Of a DNA stretch of 64,000 nt, positions 1 through 11,770 are shown one piece after another. Below the pieces are notes generated by a model that saw nothing but the letters and a program-made list of their open reading frames with translations, did no database searches and was not told the origin of the DNA. The stretch's first letter is position 1, and the number at the start of each line of letters is the position of its first letter. A program made the translations under genes and the position numbers. This DNA comes from Terana coerulea (lineage: Eukaryota; Basidiomycota; Agaricomycetes; Polyporales; Phanerochaetaceae), in contig JAKOGH010000664.1 in NCBI GenBank assembly GCA_024811115.1, forward strand, positions 38,990 to 102,989, in the 5' to 3' direction.

Positions 1-848
1 AAGAGCGGTTTGGATCAAAGTCCGAAAAGCCGAAGGGGTCTGCAGGGTGGGGCCAGATAACAAATCGGATAACAAACTGGTACAATCTTTTGTGATCTGT
101 TCATTTCTATAGCACCGCTCCTACCTGACCTGGCTATAGCTGTCCTTACTTACCCCACAGACCACTTCGTTGTTATAAGTGTCTGTCAGTGAGTGCTTAA
201 CCTGGTACCTACTTTGCTGCTGCCTACAGCTCACTTCTCCACCTTACACCAGATTTCATGTGTGCTGCTTACTCAAATACTATATGCTTAGTCTACATGG
301 CCAAGGAGTACTTCAATCGTGACTGACTGTTCTGGAGCTTACATAGTGGTCAAGTAAGATAGACCTACGCGAATTCCAGCAGCTGTTGTCACACTGTGAC
401 CATCACGTGCAAGCCCCGGAAAGTAGCAGACCTGTGTTAAAAGTCCCGGTCACTTATTACCATGTAGGCGTTCTGCCAGAGTCTCTGGTACTAAAATATT
501 AACTTCTCCTTTCAGATTCATATATTTTAAGATGTTTGGCTTGTCAAATATACATATGAACCATACCAAATATTGACTAGAGACACTTTTTGCCTACTCT
601 AACGGTCATGGAGGAGATGTTTTTGCATAGTTTCTCAACAGCCAAGCGTGACAGCGCTACGCACGTGACGTAGTCGGAATTTGCGTAGGTCTATCTTAAG
701 CTTCGCGATCAACTTCGCGATATGGAAGCCGTGTAAGCGCCGAGCATGTGGTTAGTGTCGATACTGATTGTGATAACAAACAATTGTTATCGGCATCACT
801 CTGCAGACCCCTTTGGTTTACCGGACTTTGAAACAAGACCCTTCGGAC
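1..848. repeat. Inverted-repeat pair, probably an older element cut by the window start
   Basis: Bases 8-46 and 803-848 form an imperfect inverted repeat. Both share a CAAAGTCCG block and an AAGGGGTCTGCAG block, and both flank ATAACAA-rich sequence. This looks like the terminal repeats of a DNA element that lacks coding sequence and is interrupted by the MITE at 357-696. The outer left end may lie outside the window, so no target duplication can be checked. Confidence 0.4.
357..696. mobile_element. Tc1/mariner-type MITE, copy a
   Basis: A 340-bp non-coding element begins AGATAGACCTACGC and ends with its inverted complement GCGTAGGTCTATCT. It is flanked on both sides by TA (355-356 and 697-698), the target duplication expected of Tc1/mariner transposases. 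There is no transposase frame inside, so it would depend on an autonomous element elsewhere. It lies inside the older inverted repeat at 1-848. Confidence 0.65.
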
Positions 849-899
849 TAGCCCTCAGGGGCGCCAGAAGGGCTCTAGTACGAGACTAATGACTACTTA

Positions 900-1136
900 A
901 GATAGGGCTCTTGCACAACCCGCTATTATCACGTGACATTCGGAAGCTTGCGAACGGCATTTGCGAGCCCTTCTTCACACAAAATACCAAACAACTTTAC
1001 TATATAGGTCAGTTCTAGCCTGTAGACCATAGCTGAAACCACTGTTTGTCCAATAGTCTGCACTCGAGCGCAAACATGACGATGAAGTGGGCGCTAAGGC
1101 CATGTGATAGTAGCAGTTTGTGCAAGAGCCCTATCT
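900..1136. mobile_element. Tc1/mariner-type MITE, copy b
   Basis: A 237-bp non-coding element begins AGATAGGGCTCTTGCACAA and ends with the inverted complement TTGTGCAAGAGCCCTATCT. TA flanks both sides (898-899 and 1137-1138). The first six bases match the MITE at 357-696, suggesting the same transposase family, but the rest of the terminal repeat differs. Confidence 0.65.
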
Positions 1137-1138
1137 TA

Positions 1139-1673
1139 CTTTCGTTGCCATGCCAGGGTCTTGGTCAGAAGCTCAAATTAATTGCACGTCGTACTCCTTA
1201 CTGCAGCCGGTCATCAGCATCGCGAAAAGCGCTTTTGGTCACCAGACGGTTAGGGGAGTGAGGATTTACTGAATGATGGAACACGGGTTGGAGGGTCAAA
1301 AGGGTCTCAAGATGGCACTGCCATGGGTAAGGGAGGTCGCCCTGGTGATTGATTATACTATCGCAACAATGCCGACAAAGGTTTTCAGGAATCGAATGTG
1401 CCTAAACGCCCCTAGGCCGATGTGTCGTCGCTCGTGTCTGTTCAGTGCGCCATCATTCTGCAAGCACAGCCCCACTGCCCAGCTCGCAATGCATTCCTGG
1501 CTTTCGAGCGCGTACTTTACTTCTTCTCGTGGCGAAACTTCAACCCTTCGGCCGGCTCACATGTGAACATTGTCATCTGCAGGACTTTCTCTGGCAGCGT
1601 TCTGTTTAGCAGCACCGGCAAGGTCGTACCTCCCACATTTGTACCCTCCCCATACCGTACCGCCAGTATGCTT
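1139..1673. other. Stretch without a recognisable gene
   Basis: Only short overlapping frames on both strands are present and none resembles a known domain. The last five bases (1,669-1,673, TGCTT) are the left target-site duplicate of the Copia element. Confidence 0.5.
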
Positions 1674-1902
1674 TGTTGAGTGCGCATCGCGAAATGCCGA
1701 GATGCCACGTGTTAGCTCAGGATACCTGTCCGTTTCGTCTCGTCTCTCTCCCTCAGTTGTTCTACAATATCGGCTGAGGTGAGCACTCTTGTATACTCAA
1801 TATGTAACATACATCTGACCCTGTATCAGTCTAATGCTATACAGGTACTTAATACAGTTGTTCTACAATATTGGCTGAGTCTAATGCTGTACAGGTTTTA
1901 CA
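1674..1902 (+). repeat. Copia 5' LTR
   Basis: This 229-bp long terminal repeat matches 8,986-9,581 once the MITE in the latter is removed. It starts TGTTGAGTGCGC and ends AGGTTTTACA. The two LTRs differ at scattered bases, so insertion is not very recent. An internal tandem similarity (TTGTTCTACAATATYGGCTGAG twice, 1,757-1,778 and 1,858-1,879) is shared by both LTRs. Confidence 0.92.
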
Positions 1903-1914
1903 GGTTATGAGCCC
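1903..1914 (+). promoter_or_regulatory. Copia primer-binding site (methionine tRNA anticodon arm)
   Basis: Directly after the LTR lies GGTTATGAGCCC. Its complement GGGCTCATAACC is the anticodon stem-loop of a methionine tRNA (CAT anticodon). Copia-type elements are known to prime from an internal half-tRNA fragment rather than the tRNA 3' end, so position and sequence fit. Confidence 0.8.
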
Positions 1915-1962
1915 CACTTAACTCAGTCCCTGCAGACGAGTTACCTGGTACACACAGCCCAC

Positions 1963-4900
1963 GTGAGACAAGCGCCCACCAACGTGCGCATTCCATTCAT
2001 TTTCCACTCCCCACCATGCCCGAAAGCACGCACTCCATCTGTTCCCCACATCCCCATCCCGGGAGCATCATTGCTACACTGGCAGTGGTCGATCCGCTGG
2101 ATCTCACGAAACAGAACTGGTCTACCTAGAGTTCCAATATTGAACAGTCGCTCCAGCTATGTGGATTAGATGAGTATCTGGAGGGACTCTTCGCGAAGCC
2201 CAGCGAAGCGAATGAACCGAGAGCACACCAGAACTGGACCATGAACGACAAGGCTGTCCGTGTACTGCTCAAGATCTGAGCAAGTGAAGACGATGTTGCC
2301 GCCATGAAGGCCTGCACCTCTGCATCAGCTGCGTGGACAGTTTTGAAGACGCGACACGAAACAGGGTGTCTATGCGCAGGTGCTACTTTTCAACCAATTG
2401 CTTTCCTGTTGCTTCATGAGATCCGAACAACTGGCTACCACTATCTCTCACCTTTGCGACCTCACACGCATCTTTGCTATTGGCATTCCAAATTCTGACA
2501 CACTTCTTACAGTTGCCCTCATGAACTCTCTTGCTGGCAACTTCGACCAAGTTCAGTCGCGAAGTTGACACTCTCGTGGCCACCAGTACTGCGACGAACC
2601 CCTATGGTGCTACTCAGATCATTAATTGACTTGCCCTTGAGCAACAGATGCTCGACACCAACAACCCATCTTCGGCGACCGCTCTACTTGCTAGGCCATC
2701 CAGTCGGAACGTTCGAACAAGAAAATCTGTTTAAACTGCAAGCACGCAGGACATCTTGCAGAGACTTGCTAGGGCCCAGGAGGTGGAATGGAAGGCAGAC
2801 ATGATGAAGTTCTGGCGACAAAACATAGCGGGTCAAAATCTCGAACTCCGGGACCCTCTGGAACCTCGACGCCGGCGCTAGGCACCGTACGCCGTGACAA
2901 CTCTGGACGCGCGTTCGTTGTTGACACCACCACCAACCAAGCTTTTTACTTAGTGGCCGACTCTGAAGACCATGGACGAGAATTTGCCTCTCTGGCTATT
3001 AATTCTGGGGGTCTACCTTTGGACAAATCTACGGCCCTCGCTGCGCATATCTCTGGCGACTCTGGGCTGCCCGCTCTCGAGACCACCACAATTGACTGGA
3101 ACTCGCACACCAAGGATGATGTTGCGGCTTCTGCATACATTGCCACACCACTCCCAGCTACCTCTCGCACGCCGTCTCGTGAACCATTCTTTTTCGACTC
3201 TAGCGCCTCCAAGTCCATCTCGCCCTATCACAGTGACTTTATCAAGCTCTGTTCTATACCTGGATGTACCATCAAAGGTGTTGGCGGCTCCTCTATCCCT
3301 GCTATTGGAATCGGCAAGGTGGACATCACCGTCGCCAGCAATGGTCACTTCGTCCTCGAGAACGTCCTCTACACACCTGAAGCCGCTGTCCGTCTGATCT
3401 CTGTCAGCGCTGTCTGTGCCTCTGGCGACAAACTCTATGTCCGATTTGATGACTCTGGCGCTTTGGTTTACGCTCGAGATGGCACCAAACTTGCAACAGG
3501 CACTCTCATTTACAAGCAGCTGTATGCATTCAATGGACACCTTCCAGATACTGAACATGCCATGCTCGCTGCCCCTCTACCCAACTTTGCAAGCTGGCAC
3601 CTCCGTCTCGGTCACGTCAACTACAACTATCTCTATGATTTAGCTCAAAAGGGCTTCGTTGAAGGCATAACAGTTAATCTCAGCTCTGTGCCACCAAAGT
3701 GCTCATTATGTATCCTTGGCAAACAGACTAGGAACCCTGTTCAAGACTCGCAAAGGAGAACGGGCGACGGGCAGATTGCAGTTGGTGTTTGTGGACTTGA
3801 TGGGACCGGCCGGATGTCAAATCTGCGTCTGGGAACCTATACTCGTTAGACATCATCGACAACTGTACATCCCTCTCTTGGACAATTCCCATCCCCAATA
3901 AAAGCGCAGCATTTGATTGTTATCGTGCATGGCATCTCGCTCGAGAAGTTGAGACCGGAGTGAAAATCCAAGCCGTCCAGATTGACAACGGCGAACTCAA
4001 ATCTTCCTCAATGCAAGCATTCCTCCTGTCTCGAGGGACTCAGCTGCGCCTTACTGTGCCGTATACATCTGCACACAATGGTTGTGTTGAACACCTTCAC
4101 CAAACCTTGATGGACGTAGCTTGCTCAATGCGCTCCTACGCCAATATTGCCATAAACCCGGTGGGATGAATTCCTCCAAACAGCGAATTATCTGCGTGTT
4201 CGTACCCCATCACGCTCTCTACCTGATGCGAAGACGCCCTTGAAGCATACTACGGCAAGAAACCGAACATTGCCCATCTTCGAGAGATTGGGTATCGGGC
4301 ATTTGTTCTTATACAAAACCAGCACAACCCCAAGCTCTACGAGCATAGCATCAAGTGCGTCTTGATTGGCTATGGACCGGACTCCAAAACGTACCTCTGT
4401 TACCATCGTACAACTCACAAAGTCATTGAATCCTTTCACGTCACTTTTATCAAGTCTTTTGAAACTGAGCCACGGAGCTTTAAACTAGGTGTGACTATCG
4501 CTACCAGTGGTCTGACGGTGCTTCTTCCTCAGGTCCTACTTAAAGACCAGCAGCCTCTCGACAATGTTTCTCTTGCTGAACCATTGAATGCGACTACGTC
4601 TCAACTTCAAATGCCGACTTCAATGCCCTCTCCTACAATATGCTCTCAGCTGACGGCTCCTACGTCCTCTCCTACTAACCCTGCCGAGACCTTGAATCCT
4701 CACTGTTCCACTCGCATTCCACAGCTGTCAGATGTTTGTGTAGCAAACAACAACATTCACAAACTTTCAGCAGTACAACGCGCTGTTGCGAGTCGAAAGA
4801 AAGCGCTGCTCGCATAAGCCATGAACGTGCTGAGAAACGGGTGGATACATCGGAAAGCGCACACACTCTAGTGCATGAGGCCTTAGCGGCCATGGGAGAA

Positions 4901-5062
4901 CTTCTGGATTGCGATATCCTACCAGATCCAGCGTCTATGAAAGAGGCTATGAACTCACTGCACGCAGAGCAGTGGAAAGCTACACTGCAGGAGGAGTTTG
5001 CCTTGCTTAAAGAACTCAACGTCTACAAGCTCGTTCGGCGGTTAGAAGTGCCTAGTAACTGA
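1963..5062 (+). pseudogene. Copia gag and 5' part of pol (protease, integrase), frameshifted
   Basis: The reading hops between frames. A gag (UBN2-like) stretch lies near 2,300-2,570, ending in a motif like TLLTVALMNSL. A CCHC zinc knuckle follows at about 2,728-2,772 (C-LN-C-KHAGHLAET-C across a frame break). The best frame is 2,788-3,849. It holds a protease region where the usual D-S/T-G is read as DSS, then a GAG-pre-integrase domain with WHLRLGH and a C-x2-C pair. Integrase continues in another frame (about 3,800-4,170, VQIDNGE with the second catalytic Asp). A proline/serine-rich linker follows to 5,062. Stops at several points rule out a functional polyprotein. Confidence 0.85.
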
Positions 5063-5629
5063 AAAATCATGCATGGCCGACCTGTTTTCCGACTCAAGCA
5101 GAACGAGATAGCGCAACCAACTAGATTCAAGGCATGATCATCTGAAAAACCCCCTTACTATTCCTGCCTAATGCATGCTGATAAGCACTAATTCATTGCA
5201 CATAAGCTTCAAAGTAACACAACTAGATAAATAGATACATTAGGCCAATAAGGCAGTTTAGTGAGGTCCTTTGCTAATTGTCTTAATTATTCTATATATT
5301 AGGGCAATTAGTCCTATTTCTCAGCTATTTGTTTCCTTACTGTCCTATTTTGTTCCTTACATGCAGCTATAATACCACTACTGCTTGACTAGTCATCTGA
5401 GAAATCCCCTTCTTAATTTAACCTGATGCTCTGTATTGCATATTTAGTTATCTACATACAAGACTAAGCTACCTAACACAACAAACTACTTGTACTGTGC
5501 AGATAAGCCCATGCACCATGCACTATACTTACCTGCACTGCACCATGCCCACCTGTGTGTTGTATCTGTCAGTAACATACTTACATACACCACTACTCTG
5601 GCCTCGTGTTGTGCACCAGCCCCTTCTGA

Positions 5630-6290
5630 CGGGGTACTTGTCGGCGTCGGTCTGCACGCGTCGTGCTTCGCCACGTCCTGTGCGCCAGCGCCGGCGCAGT
5701 GCGCGTGCTGCGCTCGTTGGCGTTGTGCTGGGGTAGCTTGCTACCCTGGTCCCTCGCTGTCGTCGGCCCTTTGTAACGGCGGCACGCTTCGCCTACGTCG
5801 GCCTGCGCGCTGTCGTGCTTCGCCACGTCCTGCAGCGCCCGGCGTTGGCGTGGTGCGCATCCGTCGGCACCGTACGTGCGTGCGCCGCTGTCCCGCCCTG
5901 CGTATCTTGCGCGTCGTGCTGTACGCGCTGGTTTCTTGTGCGTCGGCGTCAGCGTTCGCCTGCGTCGGTCTGCGCGCGTCGTGCTTCGCCACGTCCCGCG
6001 CGCCAGTGTTGGTGTTATGCACGTGCTGCATTCTCGGTGTCGCGCCTGTGTAGCTTGTTGCGCTGGTCCCTCGCGTCGTACGTCGGCTCTTTGTAACGCG
6101 GCGCGCTCGCTATGTCGGCCTGCATGTGCTGTGCTTCACCACGTCCCGCGCGCCGGCGTTGGCGTTGTGTGCCGCCGTTCGTGTCATAGGCTTGTGCGTC
6201 GGTGTCGCGGCCGGCCGGCGTTGAGCTTGTTGCGTCGTGCTTGACTACGAGTTCGCGCGCGGTGTTCGTTGCTAGTGGGGGATGTGTGGT
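5630..6290. repeat. GC-rich minisatellite inside the inverted-repeat element, copy 1
   Basis: Diverged units of roughly 150 bp each contain a core like GTCGTGCTTCGCCACGTCC followed by CGCGCGCCGGCGTTGGCG. Cores lie near 5,660, 5,815, 5,985 and 6,130. Several long frames cross this block on both strands, but they are by-products of a low-stop GC-rich repeat and not genes. Confidence 0.75.
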
Positions 6291-6626
6291 GCCTATTCAT
6301 GAAAGCACCGTCCATAAGCCGTGCATGCACGGCCATGGACGGCTCTGGGTAGCAGCGGTGGATGCGGCGAGAGGGCCACGTCTACGCAGGGGAGCCCCTC
6401 CCTTCAACAGCCTTGCTCGATAATTCACGCGTCCCCCACTCTTGTGTGGTGTCGCTTAGATCCCTGTCGCAGTAGGTGGACGCTGACGCAGCTAACGCAT
6501 CGGGTTAGGAATGAGGGACCGAGGGAATGAAAGATGACGCTAACCAAACGCGAAGGCTTCAAAGACGTTAAGGCGCTTCAATATACCCGGTAGCTTATGA
6601 CCATTCTGTACAATGAAACACGCAAG

Positions 6627-6700
6627 CCGCTATGGCACAGTTGTTAATTTATTGGGCGCGTTTACCCAGTTGGTCCTGGGTTCAAGTCCTTCTGGGTGCA
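6627..6700 (+). promoter_or_regulatory. tRNA-derived pol III promoter-like segment, copy 1
   Basis: TGGCACAGTTGTT (6,632-6,644) resembles a pol III A box (TRGCNNAGYNGG). GGGTTCAAGTCC (about 6,678-6,689) resembles a B box (GGTTCRANTCC), at tRNA-like spacing. The flanks do not pair as an acceptor stem, so this is a tRNA-derived (SINE-like) segment rather than a tRNA gene. The same segment recurs in the second element copy. Confidence 0.55.
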
Positions 6701-7586
6701 TTGTGGTTATTTCTGGTCACCTTTTTTGAGCCTCGGCCCATTAACAAAAGCATACAGTGTGAATTGCTTTGGTCGTCTGTGAAGCAGTCACTCTTTTAGA
6801 GCTATTGTAATATTTAAAATTGATTGCAACTTGTTGTTCAACTGTGGCAAATGGCAATTATATAAGAATATAGACGTTCTAGGCAAAAGCAGCTCTTTTT
6901 TAGCAATTGTACAGAGCTTATATATTAGGTTATGAAGGTAATATTAAAGAGCTTCAGACTTGTCATTAACAATATCCTTAAAGCTTTGTGCACTTTGAAA
7001 ACCAGTCTAATAAGGAATCCATTATGCATTTATGTGCCAACTAGGCTGAAATAGAGAATAGTAGCTACATTAACTCTAAAAGTGTAATAGTATAAGTATA
7101 TAGGTTAGCTGATTGGCAGAAAAAGGAGGACATAGAACTAAATTAGCTTTAAGCAATACAATAATAAGAGTCCAAGTAATAAATAAAAGCAATAGCAAAA
7201 TAAGTGTCATAAGCTCTAAATAATGTCATAAATATAATACAAATAACAAGCAAATAAGTAAAAAGCTAATAATAAGCTACTGATAAAATATGCAATAGTG
7301 AGAAATTAGATAAAAAGAAATATAGTAAATGAGCTAATGAAAGAATGCAATAAGGCATTGGTAAGGGATAAAAAGTCAATTAGGTAGTAAAAAGCCATTA
7401 ATAATTAGCAGATTAGAATGTTAAAAAGGCAATGGGCTGTTTAGCAAGCTAATAGATGTAGATTAGCTAAATAAACTATATTTCAAGAATACATTTTCAC
7501 AAAAAGCGAAAAAGAGCATAATAAACAACTTAGTGTTAAATAAGAAGCATAAAGCATAGATTAGAAAGAGGGGTTTTTCCAGGATG

Positions 7587-8945
7587 GGTGGTGAAGGGCT
7601 ATGAGGCGATATTTGGATAAGACTACAACCGTACAACCTCACCGACCATGCAAATGGAATCCCTTCAGCGTTCTTGCACACATAGCAGCAGCACTCGGCT
7701 ACCTACTCCATCAACTTGGATGTCAAGATAGCCTTCTTATACGGCCTTCTCCTAGAGAATGAAGTCTGTTTTATTGGAGCAGCCAAATGGATTTACGGAG
7801 GATGGATATCCTGCCGATGAGTGGGTATGGCAACTACAGAAGGGACTCTATGGCATGAAGCAAGGTGGCCGCGTTTTGAACCAGACCATGAACACACGCC
7901 TCAAAGCCATCGGCTTCACTCGCCTCGAGTGCGAGTACTGCGTCTATATTCGAGAGACCCTCAGGGCACTATAATCACTGGCATCTATGTCGACAACTTC
8001 ACGGTTGTTGCAAGTCACGAAGATGAAGCTGAACGCTTTAAGAATCAACTACAAGAAGAGTGGCAAATTAGTGACTTAGGCCCAGCGAAGTTCTGTGTTG
8101 GTATCCACATTGAACGTGACGAAGCTGCCAGCACAATCACCCTCTCCCAGACTGCACTCATTGACAAAATCATCCAACAGTTTCAGCTCGCCAACGCCCA
8201 TCCTTGTGCTACACCCATGGAAGAAGGTCTCAGGCTCTCACGCATTGTATCCAAAGACGATCTCTACGCTGCGCTGGGACTTACCTTACCAACAGCTCGC
8301 GGGATGCCTCATGTACGTCGCAATTGGAACTCGACCGGATATCTCTTTTGCCGTACAATAGCTGTTTCAGTACCTCTCGTTTCATGGACCCTCGCACTAG
8401 GAAGCTTCAAAACGAGTCGTGCGTTACCCTGAAGGGCACGCGAGAACTCAAACTCCATTTAGAAGGCAGTCACGCTGCACAACTCATTGGATTCACCGAC
8501 GCAAGCTATGCAGCCTGCCCTGATACCTGGCACTCGACTTCTGGCTACTGTTTCTCTCTAAGCTCTGGTTTGTTTTCATGGTCATCACGGAAGCAGAAGA
8601 CGATGTCCGACTCAACGTGCGTTGGCGGAATACGTGGCCGCTTCGGAAGCAGCAAAAGAGTCTATCTGGCTCTGAGAACTGCTCCAGTCTATTGGATACT
8701 CTCAGGCGCATCTATCTCCACTCTTATGTGACAACAACTCTGCTATAGCTGTTACAGGTGACCCTTTCTTTCACTCAAAAATGAAGCACGCTGACGCCTG
8801 CTATCACCTCATCCCGGAATATGTCAACGCCAACTGCATTTACATTTCCTATGTTAATACAAAAGATAACATTGCAAACGCCTTCACAAAGGCCTTGGCA
8901 CCAAAACCTTTCCAACACCTACACTCTTTCATAGGACTACGCTAG
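7587..8945 (+). pseudogene. Copia 3' part of pol: reverse transcriptase and RNase H, frameshifted
   Basis: The segment resumes with WVVKGYEA and continues through LDVKIAFLYG (RVT_2, first catalytic Asp). It then reads GLYGMKQGGRVLNQ and, in another frame, GIYVDNFTVVA, where the usual YVDD catalytic pair is YVDN. RNase H follows (FTDASYAACPDT, STSGYCFSLS, SWSSRKQKT). At least two frame changes are needed between 7,760 and 8,730. A purine-rich polypurine tract (about 8,974-8,985) abuts the 3' LTR. Confidence 0.85.
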
Positions 8946-8985
8946 GGGATTCCATTCGAGGAGGAGTGTTTGCGATGAGGAGGAG

Positions 8986-9581
8986 TGTTGAGCGCGCATC
9001 GCGAAATGCCGAGACACCACGCTGTTAGCTTAGGATACCTGTCCATAGTGATAGGCAGGGGTTTGCAAACCCTTAGAGGGTTAAGGGTAAGGGTACAGAG
9101 GGTATGGGTAAGGGTTGGGAAAAGTTAACCCTTATCTGGCAGGGGTCTGCATTCAAATAGCAGATGTGTTGCTGGATAGAGCTGCAAGTGTTGTGAGTGC
9201 TTTTATATCAATACAAGCTACTCAAATAGAAGGCTGACATTATAAGTGAATGAAAAAAGCACTCAAAGCACCATTTTCTGCCCATTTTAGCAAGGGTTTA
9301 AAGGGTAGCCCCTAACCCTTACCCTTCATGAGGGTAAGGGTTTTGAAGGGTAAGGGTAAGGGTTAGCCTCTAAGCATAGAGGGTTTACCCTTGCCAATCA
9401 CTACCTGTCCATTTTGTCTTGTCTCTCTCCTCAGTCGTTCTACAATATTGGCTGAGATGAGCACTCTCATATACCCAATGTGTAATATATATCTGACCCT
9501 ATATCAGTCTAATGCTGTACAGGTACTTAATACAGTTGTTCTACAATACCGGGCTGAGTCTAATGCTGTATAGGTTTTACA
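8986..9581 (+). repeat. Copia 3' LTR interrupted by a hAT-type MITE
   Basis: It starts TGTTGAGCGCGC and ends AGGTTTTACA, with the target duplicate TGCTT immediately after. The LTR sequence is continuous with the 5' LTR if 9,046-9,403 plus one 8-bp duplicate is removed. Confidence 0.92.
9046..9403. mobile_element. hAT-type MITE with telomere-like arrays, copy 1
   Basis: A 358-bp non-coding element starts TAGTGATAGGCAGGGG and ends with the near-inverse CCTTGCCAATCACTA. It is flanked by a perfect 8-bp target duplication CCTGTCCA (9,038-9,045 and 9,404-9,411), as made by hAT transposases. Both ends carry runs of GGGTTAAGGGTAAGGG and its complement, facing inward. A second copy is at 11,927-12,285. 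Confidence 0.85.
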
Positions 9582-10089
9582 TGCTTATGCTTTAAACAAC
9601 ACACCGTTGCATCGCTATCATCTGAAAAAAAACCCCCTACTATTTCTACCTAATGCCTGCTGATAAGCACTAATTCATTGCACATAAGCATCAAAATAAC
9701 ACAATTAGATAAATAGATGCATAAGGCCAATAAGGCAGTTTAGTGAGGTCCTTTGCTAATTGTCTTAATTGTTCTATATATTAGGGCAATTAGCACTACT
9801 TCTCTGCTATTCTATTTCTTACTGTCCTATTTTGTTCCTTACATGCAGCTATAATGCCACTACTGCTTGACTAGTCATCTGAGAAATCCCCTGCTGATCT
9901 GGACTGATACATTATGTTTCATGTTTGGTTATCTACATACAAAACTAAACTACCTAATACACCAGACTACTCATACTGTGCAGATAAGCCTGCACACCAG
10001 GTGCCATACTTGCCTGTGTGTTGTATTTGTCAGTAACATGCTGATATACACCACTACCCTGCCCTTCATGTCATGCACTAGCTCCTTTT

Positions 10090-10780
10090 GACAGGGGCGC
10101 TCACCGGCATCAGTCTATGCACGTCATGCTTCACCATGCTCCATATACCGGCGCTGGCGTGGTGCGCGTGCTGCACTCATTGGCATTGCGCTCGTGTAGG
10201 TCACTGCCCTGGTCCTCGTCGTGTGCTGGCCTTTATGTCGGCGGCGCGCTTGCCTGCGTCGGCCTGCGCGTGCCGTGCTTCGCCATGTCTCGCGTGCTGG
10301 TGTTGGCGTGGTGCGCGTCCGTCGGCACCGTACAAGTGTGCGCCGTTGTCCCGCCCTGTGTATCATCGCGCTGTGCTGTACGCGCCCTGGCCTCTTGTGC
10401 ATTGGTATCGCGCCGCCCGCGTCTGTCGCGGCGTGCTTTGCCACGTCCCGCGCACCGGTGTCGGCGTGGTGCGTGTGCTGCACTCTTTGGCATCGCACCT
10501 GTGTATCTTGCTGCCCTGGTCCTTGGGTCGTGCGTCGGCCCTTTGTAGCTGCGGTGCGCCACCTACATCGGCCTGCGCGTACTGTGCTTTGCCACGTCCC
10601 ACGCTGGCCGGCGTTGGCGTTGTACGTGTCCGTTACCGCCCGTGTGTGCGTCGTCGTGCCGCTGTTCGTGCGGTACACATCGTGTCGTGCGCGCCGGCTT
10701 CGTGCATCGGCGTCGCACTCACCTGCCGGCGTTGGGCATGTTGTATCGTGCTTGACTATGCGGGCGTTCGCACACGTCGT
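10090..10780. repeat. GC-rich minisatellite inside the inverted-repeat element, copy 2
   Basis: Units contain cores such as CGTGCTTCGCCATGTCTCGC and TGCTTTGCCACGTCCCGCGC, with units of roughly 150 bp, matching 5,630-6,290. Frames across it are not considered genes. Confidence 0.72.
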
Positions 10781-11142
10781 TCGTTACTCCAGGGGCTGTG
10801 TGGTGCCTACTTATAAAACCACCGTCCATAAGCCGTGCATGCACACGCGTGACGGTTCTTAGCAGCGGAGATGCGGCAAGACGGCCACGTACCTCATTTA
10901 TAGAGAAGCCCCTCCCCTTCACGGCCTTGCTCTATCCATCACCTGGCCCTTCGTTGTCGTGAAGTATCGCTTGGGTCCTGGTAGCGTCGCGTGGTAGGTG
11001 ATCGCGATGCAGCTGACATGTTGGTTAGAGATGGGGGACTGAGGGGATAAAGGTGATGCCAAACGCGAAGGCTTCAGGGAGACGTTGAGGCGCTTCAACA
11101 GGCCTGGTAGGTCATAAATGATGTGTGCAAGGACAAAATCAA

Positions 11143-11218
11143 GCCGCTATGGCACAGTTGTTAACTTTCTGGGTGAGTTAACTGAGGTGGTCCTGGGTTC
11201 AAGTTCATGTGTGTGCAC
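11143..11218 (+). promoter_or_regulatory. tRNA-derived pol III promoter-like segment, copy 2
   Basis: TGGCACAGTTGTTAA and GTCCTGGGTTCAAGTTC repeat the A-box/B-box arrangement of 6,627-6,700. The A box is identical. The B box has one change in its last bases. Confidence 0.5.
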
Positions 11219-11770
11219 TTTGTTTATATTTTATAATTATCTTTTTTTGGCCCAACCCATTAACAAAAACATACAGAATGGATCAGTCACTCTTTTAGAG
11301 CTGTTATAATATTTAAAAGTGATTACAACTTGTTGTTCAATTGTGGCTGTCATATTTTTAAAAAATAGACAATCCAAACATAAGCAGCTCCTTTTTGCCA
11401 GTTATATAGAGCTGTATTAACTCTAAAAGTGTAATGGTATAAGTATGTATATTAGCTGATTAGCAAAAAAGCGAGGGAAAGAACTAAATTAGCTGAAAAC
11501 AATATAATAATAAGGATTTAAATAATAAATAAAAGCAATAGTAAAATAAGTGTCATAGGCTCTAAGTAATGTCGTAAATGCAGCACAAATAACAAGCAAA
11601 TAAGTAAGAAGATAATGATAAACTATTGATAAAACATGAAATAGTGAGAAATTAGGCAAAAAGAAACTTAGTAAATGAGCTAATTAAAGCATGTAATAAG
11701 GCATTGGTAAGTGATGAAAAGTCAGTTAGATGATAAAAAGCCACTAACAAGTAGCAGGTTAGAATGTTAA

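Larger units (their letters stand above)
5139..7586. mobile_element. Non-coding inverted-repeat element, copy 1, inserted in Copia pol
   Basis: The ends are CATCTGAAAAACCCCC on the left and GGGGTTTTTCCAGGATG on the right, an imperfect terminal inverted repeat. It separates Copia TRFKA from WVVKGYEA, a junction that is contiguous in the family, so the insertion interrupts pol. Contents in order are an AT-rich left part, a GC-rich minisatellite (5,630-6,290), a tRNA-like A/B-box pair (6,627-6,700) and a long AT-rich tail of GCTAATAAG-like sequence. No protein domain is visible. A second copy is at 9,619-12,669. The class is uncertain. Confidence 0.75.
1674..9581 (+). mobile_element. Dead Ty1/Copia LTR retrotransposon with nested insertions
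   Basis: A complete but inactivated Copia element. Both LTRs start TGTTGAG and end TTTTACA, and the whole is flanked by the 5-bp duplication TGCTT (1,669-1,673 and 9,582-9,586). Internal order is gag, zinc knuckle, protease, GAG-pre-integrase, integrase, reverse transcriptase, RNase H, which is the Copia order. A 2.45-kb inverted-repeat element (5,139-7,586) splits pol, and a hAT-type MITE (9,046-9,403) sits in the 3' LTR. Without these the element would be about 5.1 kb. Stops and frame changes throughout gag and pol mean it cannot be autonomous. Confidence 0.93.

Noticed and set aside
5490..6530. Overlapping long frames on both strands rich in Cys, Arg, Ala and Ser
   Set aside because: They lie in the GC-rich minisatellite of a repeated non-coding element; several frames are open at once and none has a conserved domain.
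6627..6700. tRNA gene
   Set aside because: A and B boxes are present but the flanks do not form an acceptor stem and no clear anticodon arm is seen, so it is kept only as a tRNA-derived segment.
9060..9400. GGGTAAGGGTTA runs as a possible internal telomere
   Set aside because: The runs are confined to a MITE with terminal inverted repeats and a target duplication, and a second copy shows the same layout.
10088..10922. Frames up to 242 codons in the second minisatellite
   Set aside because: Same reason as the first copy; the two copies do not conserve any one frame as protein.
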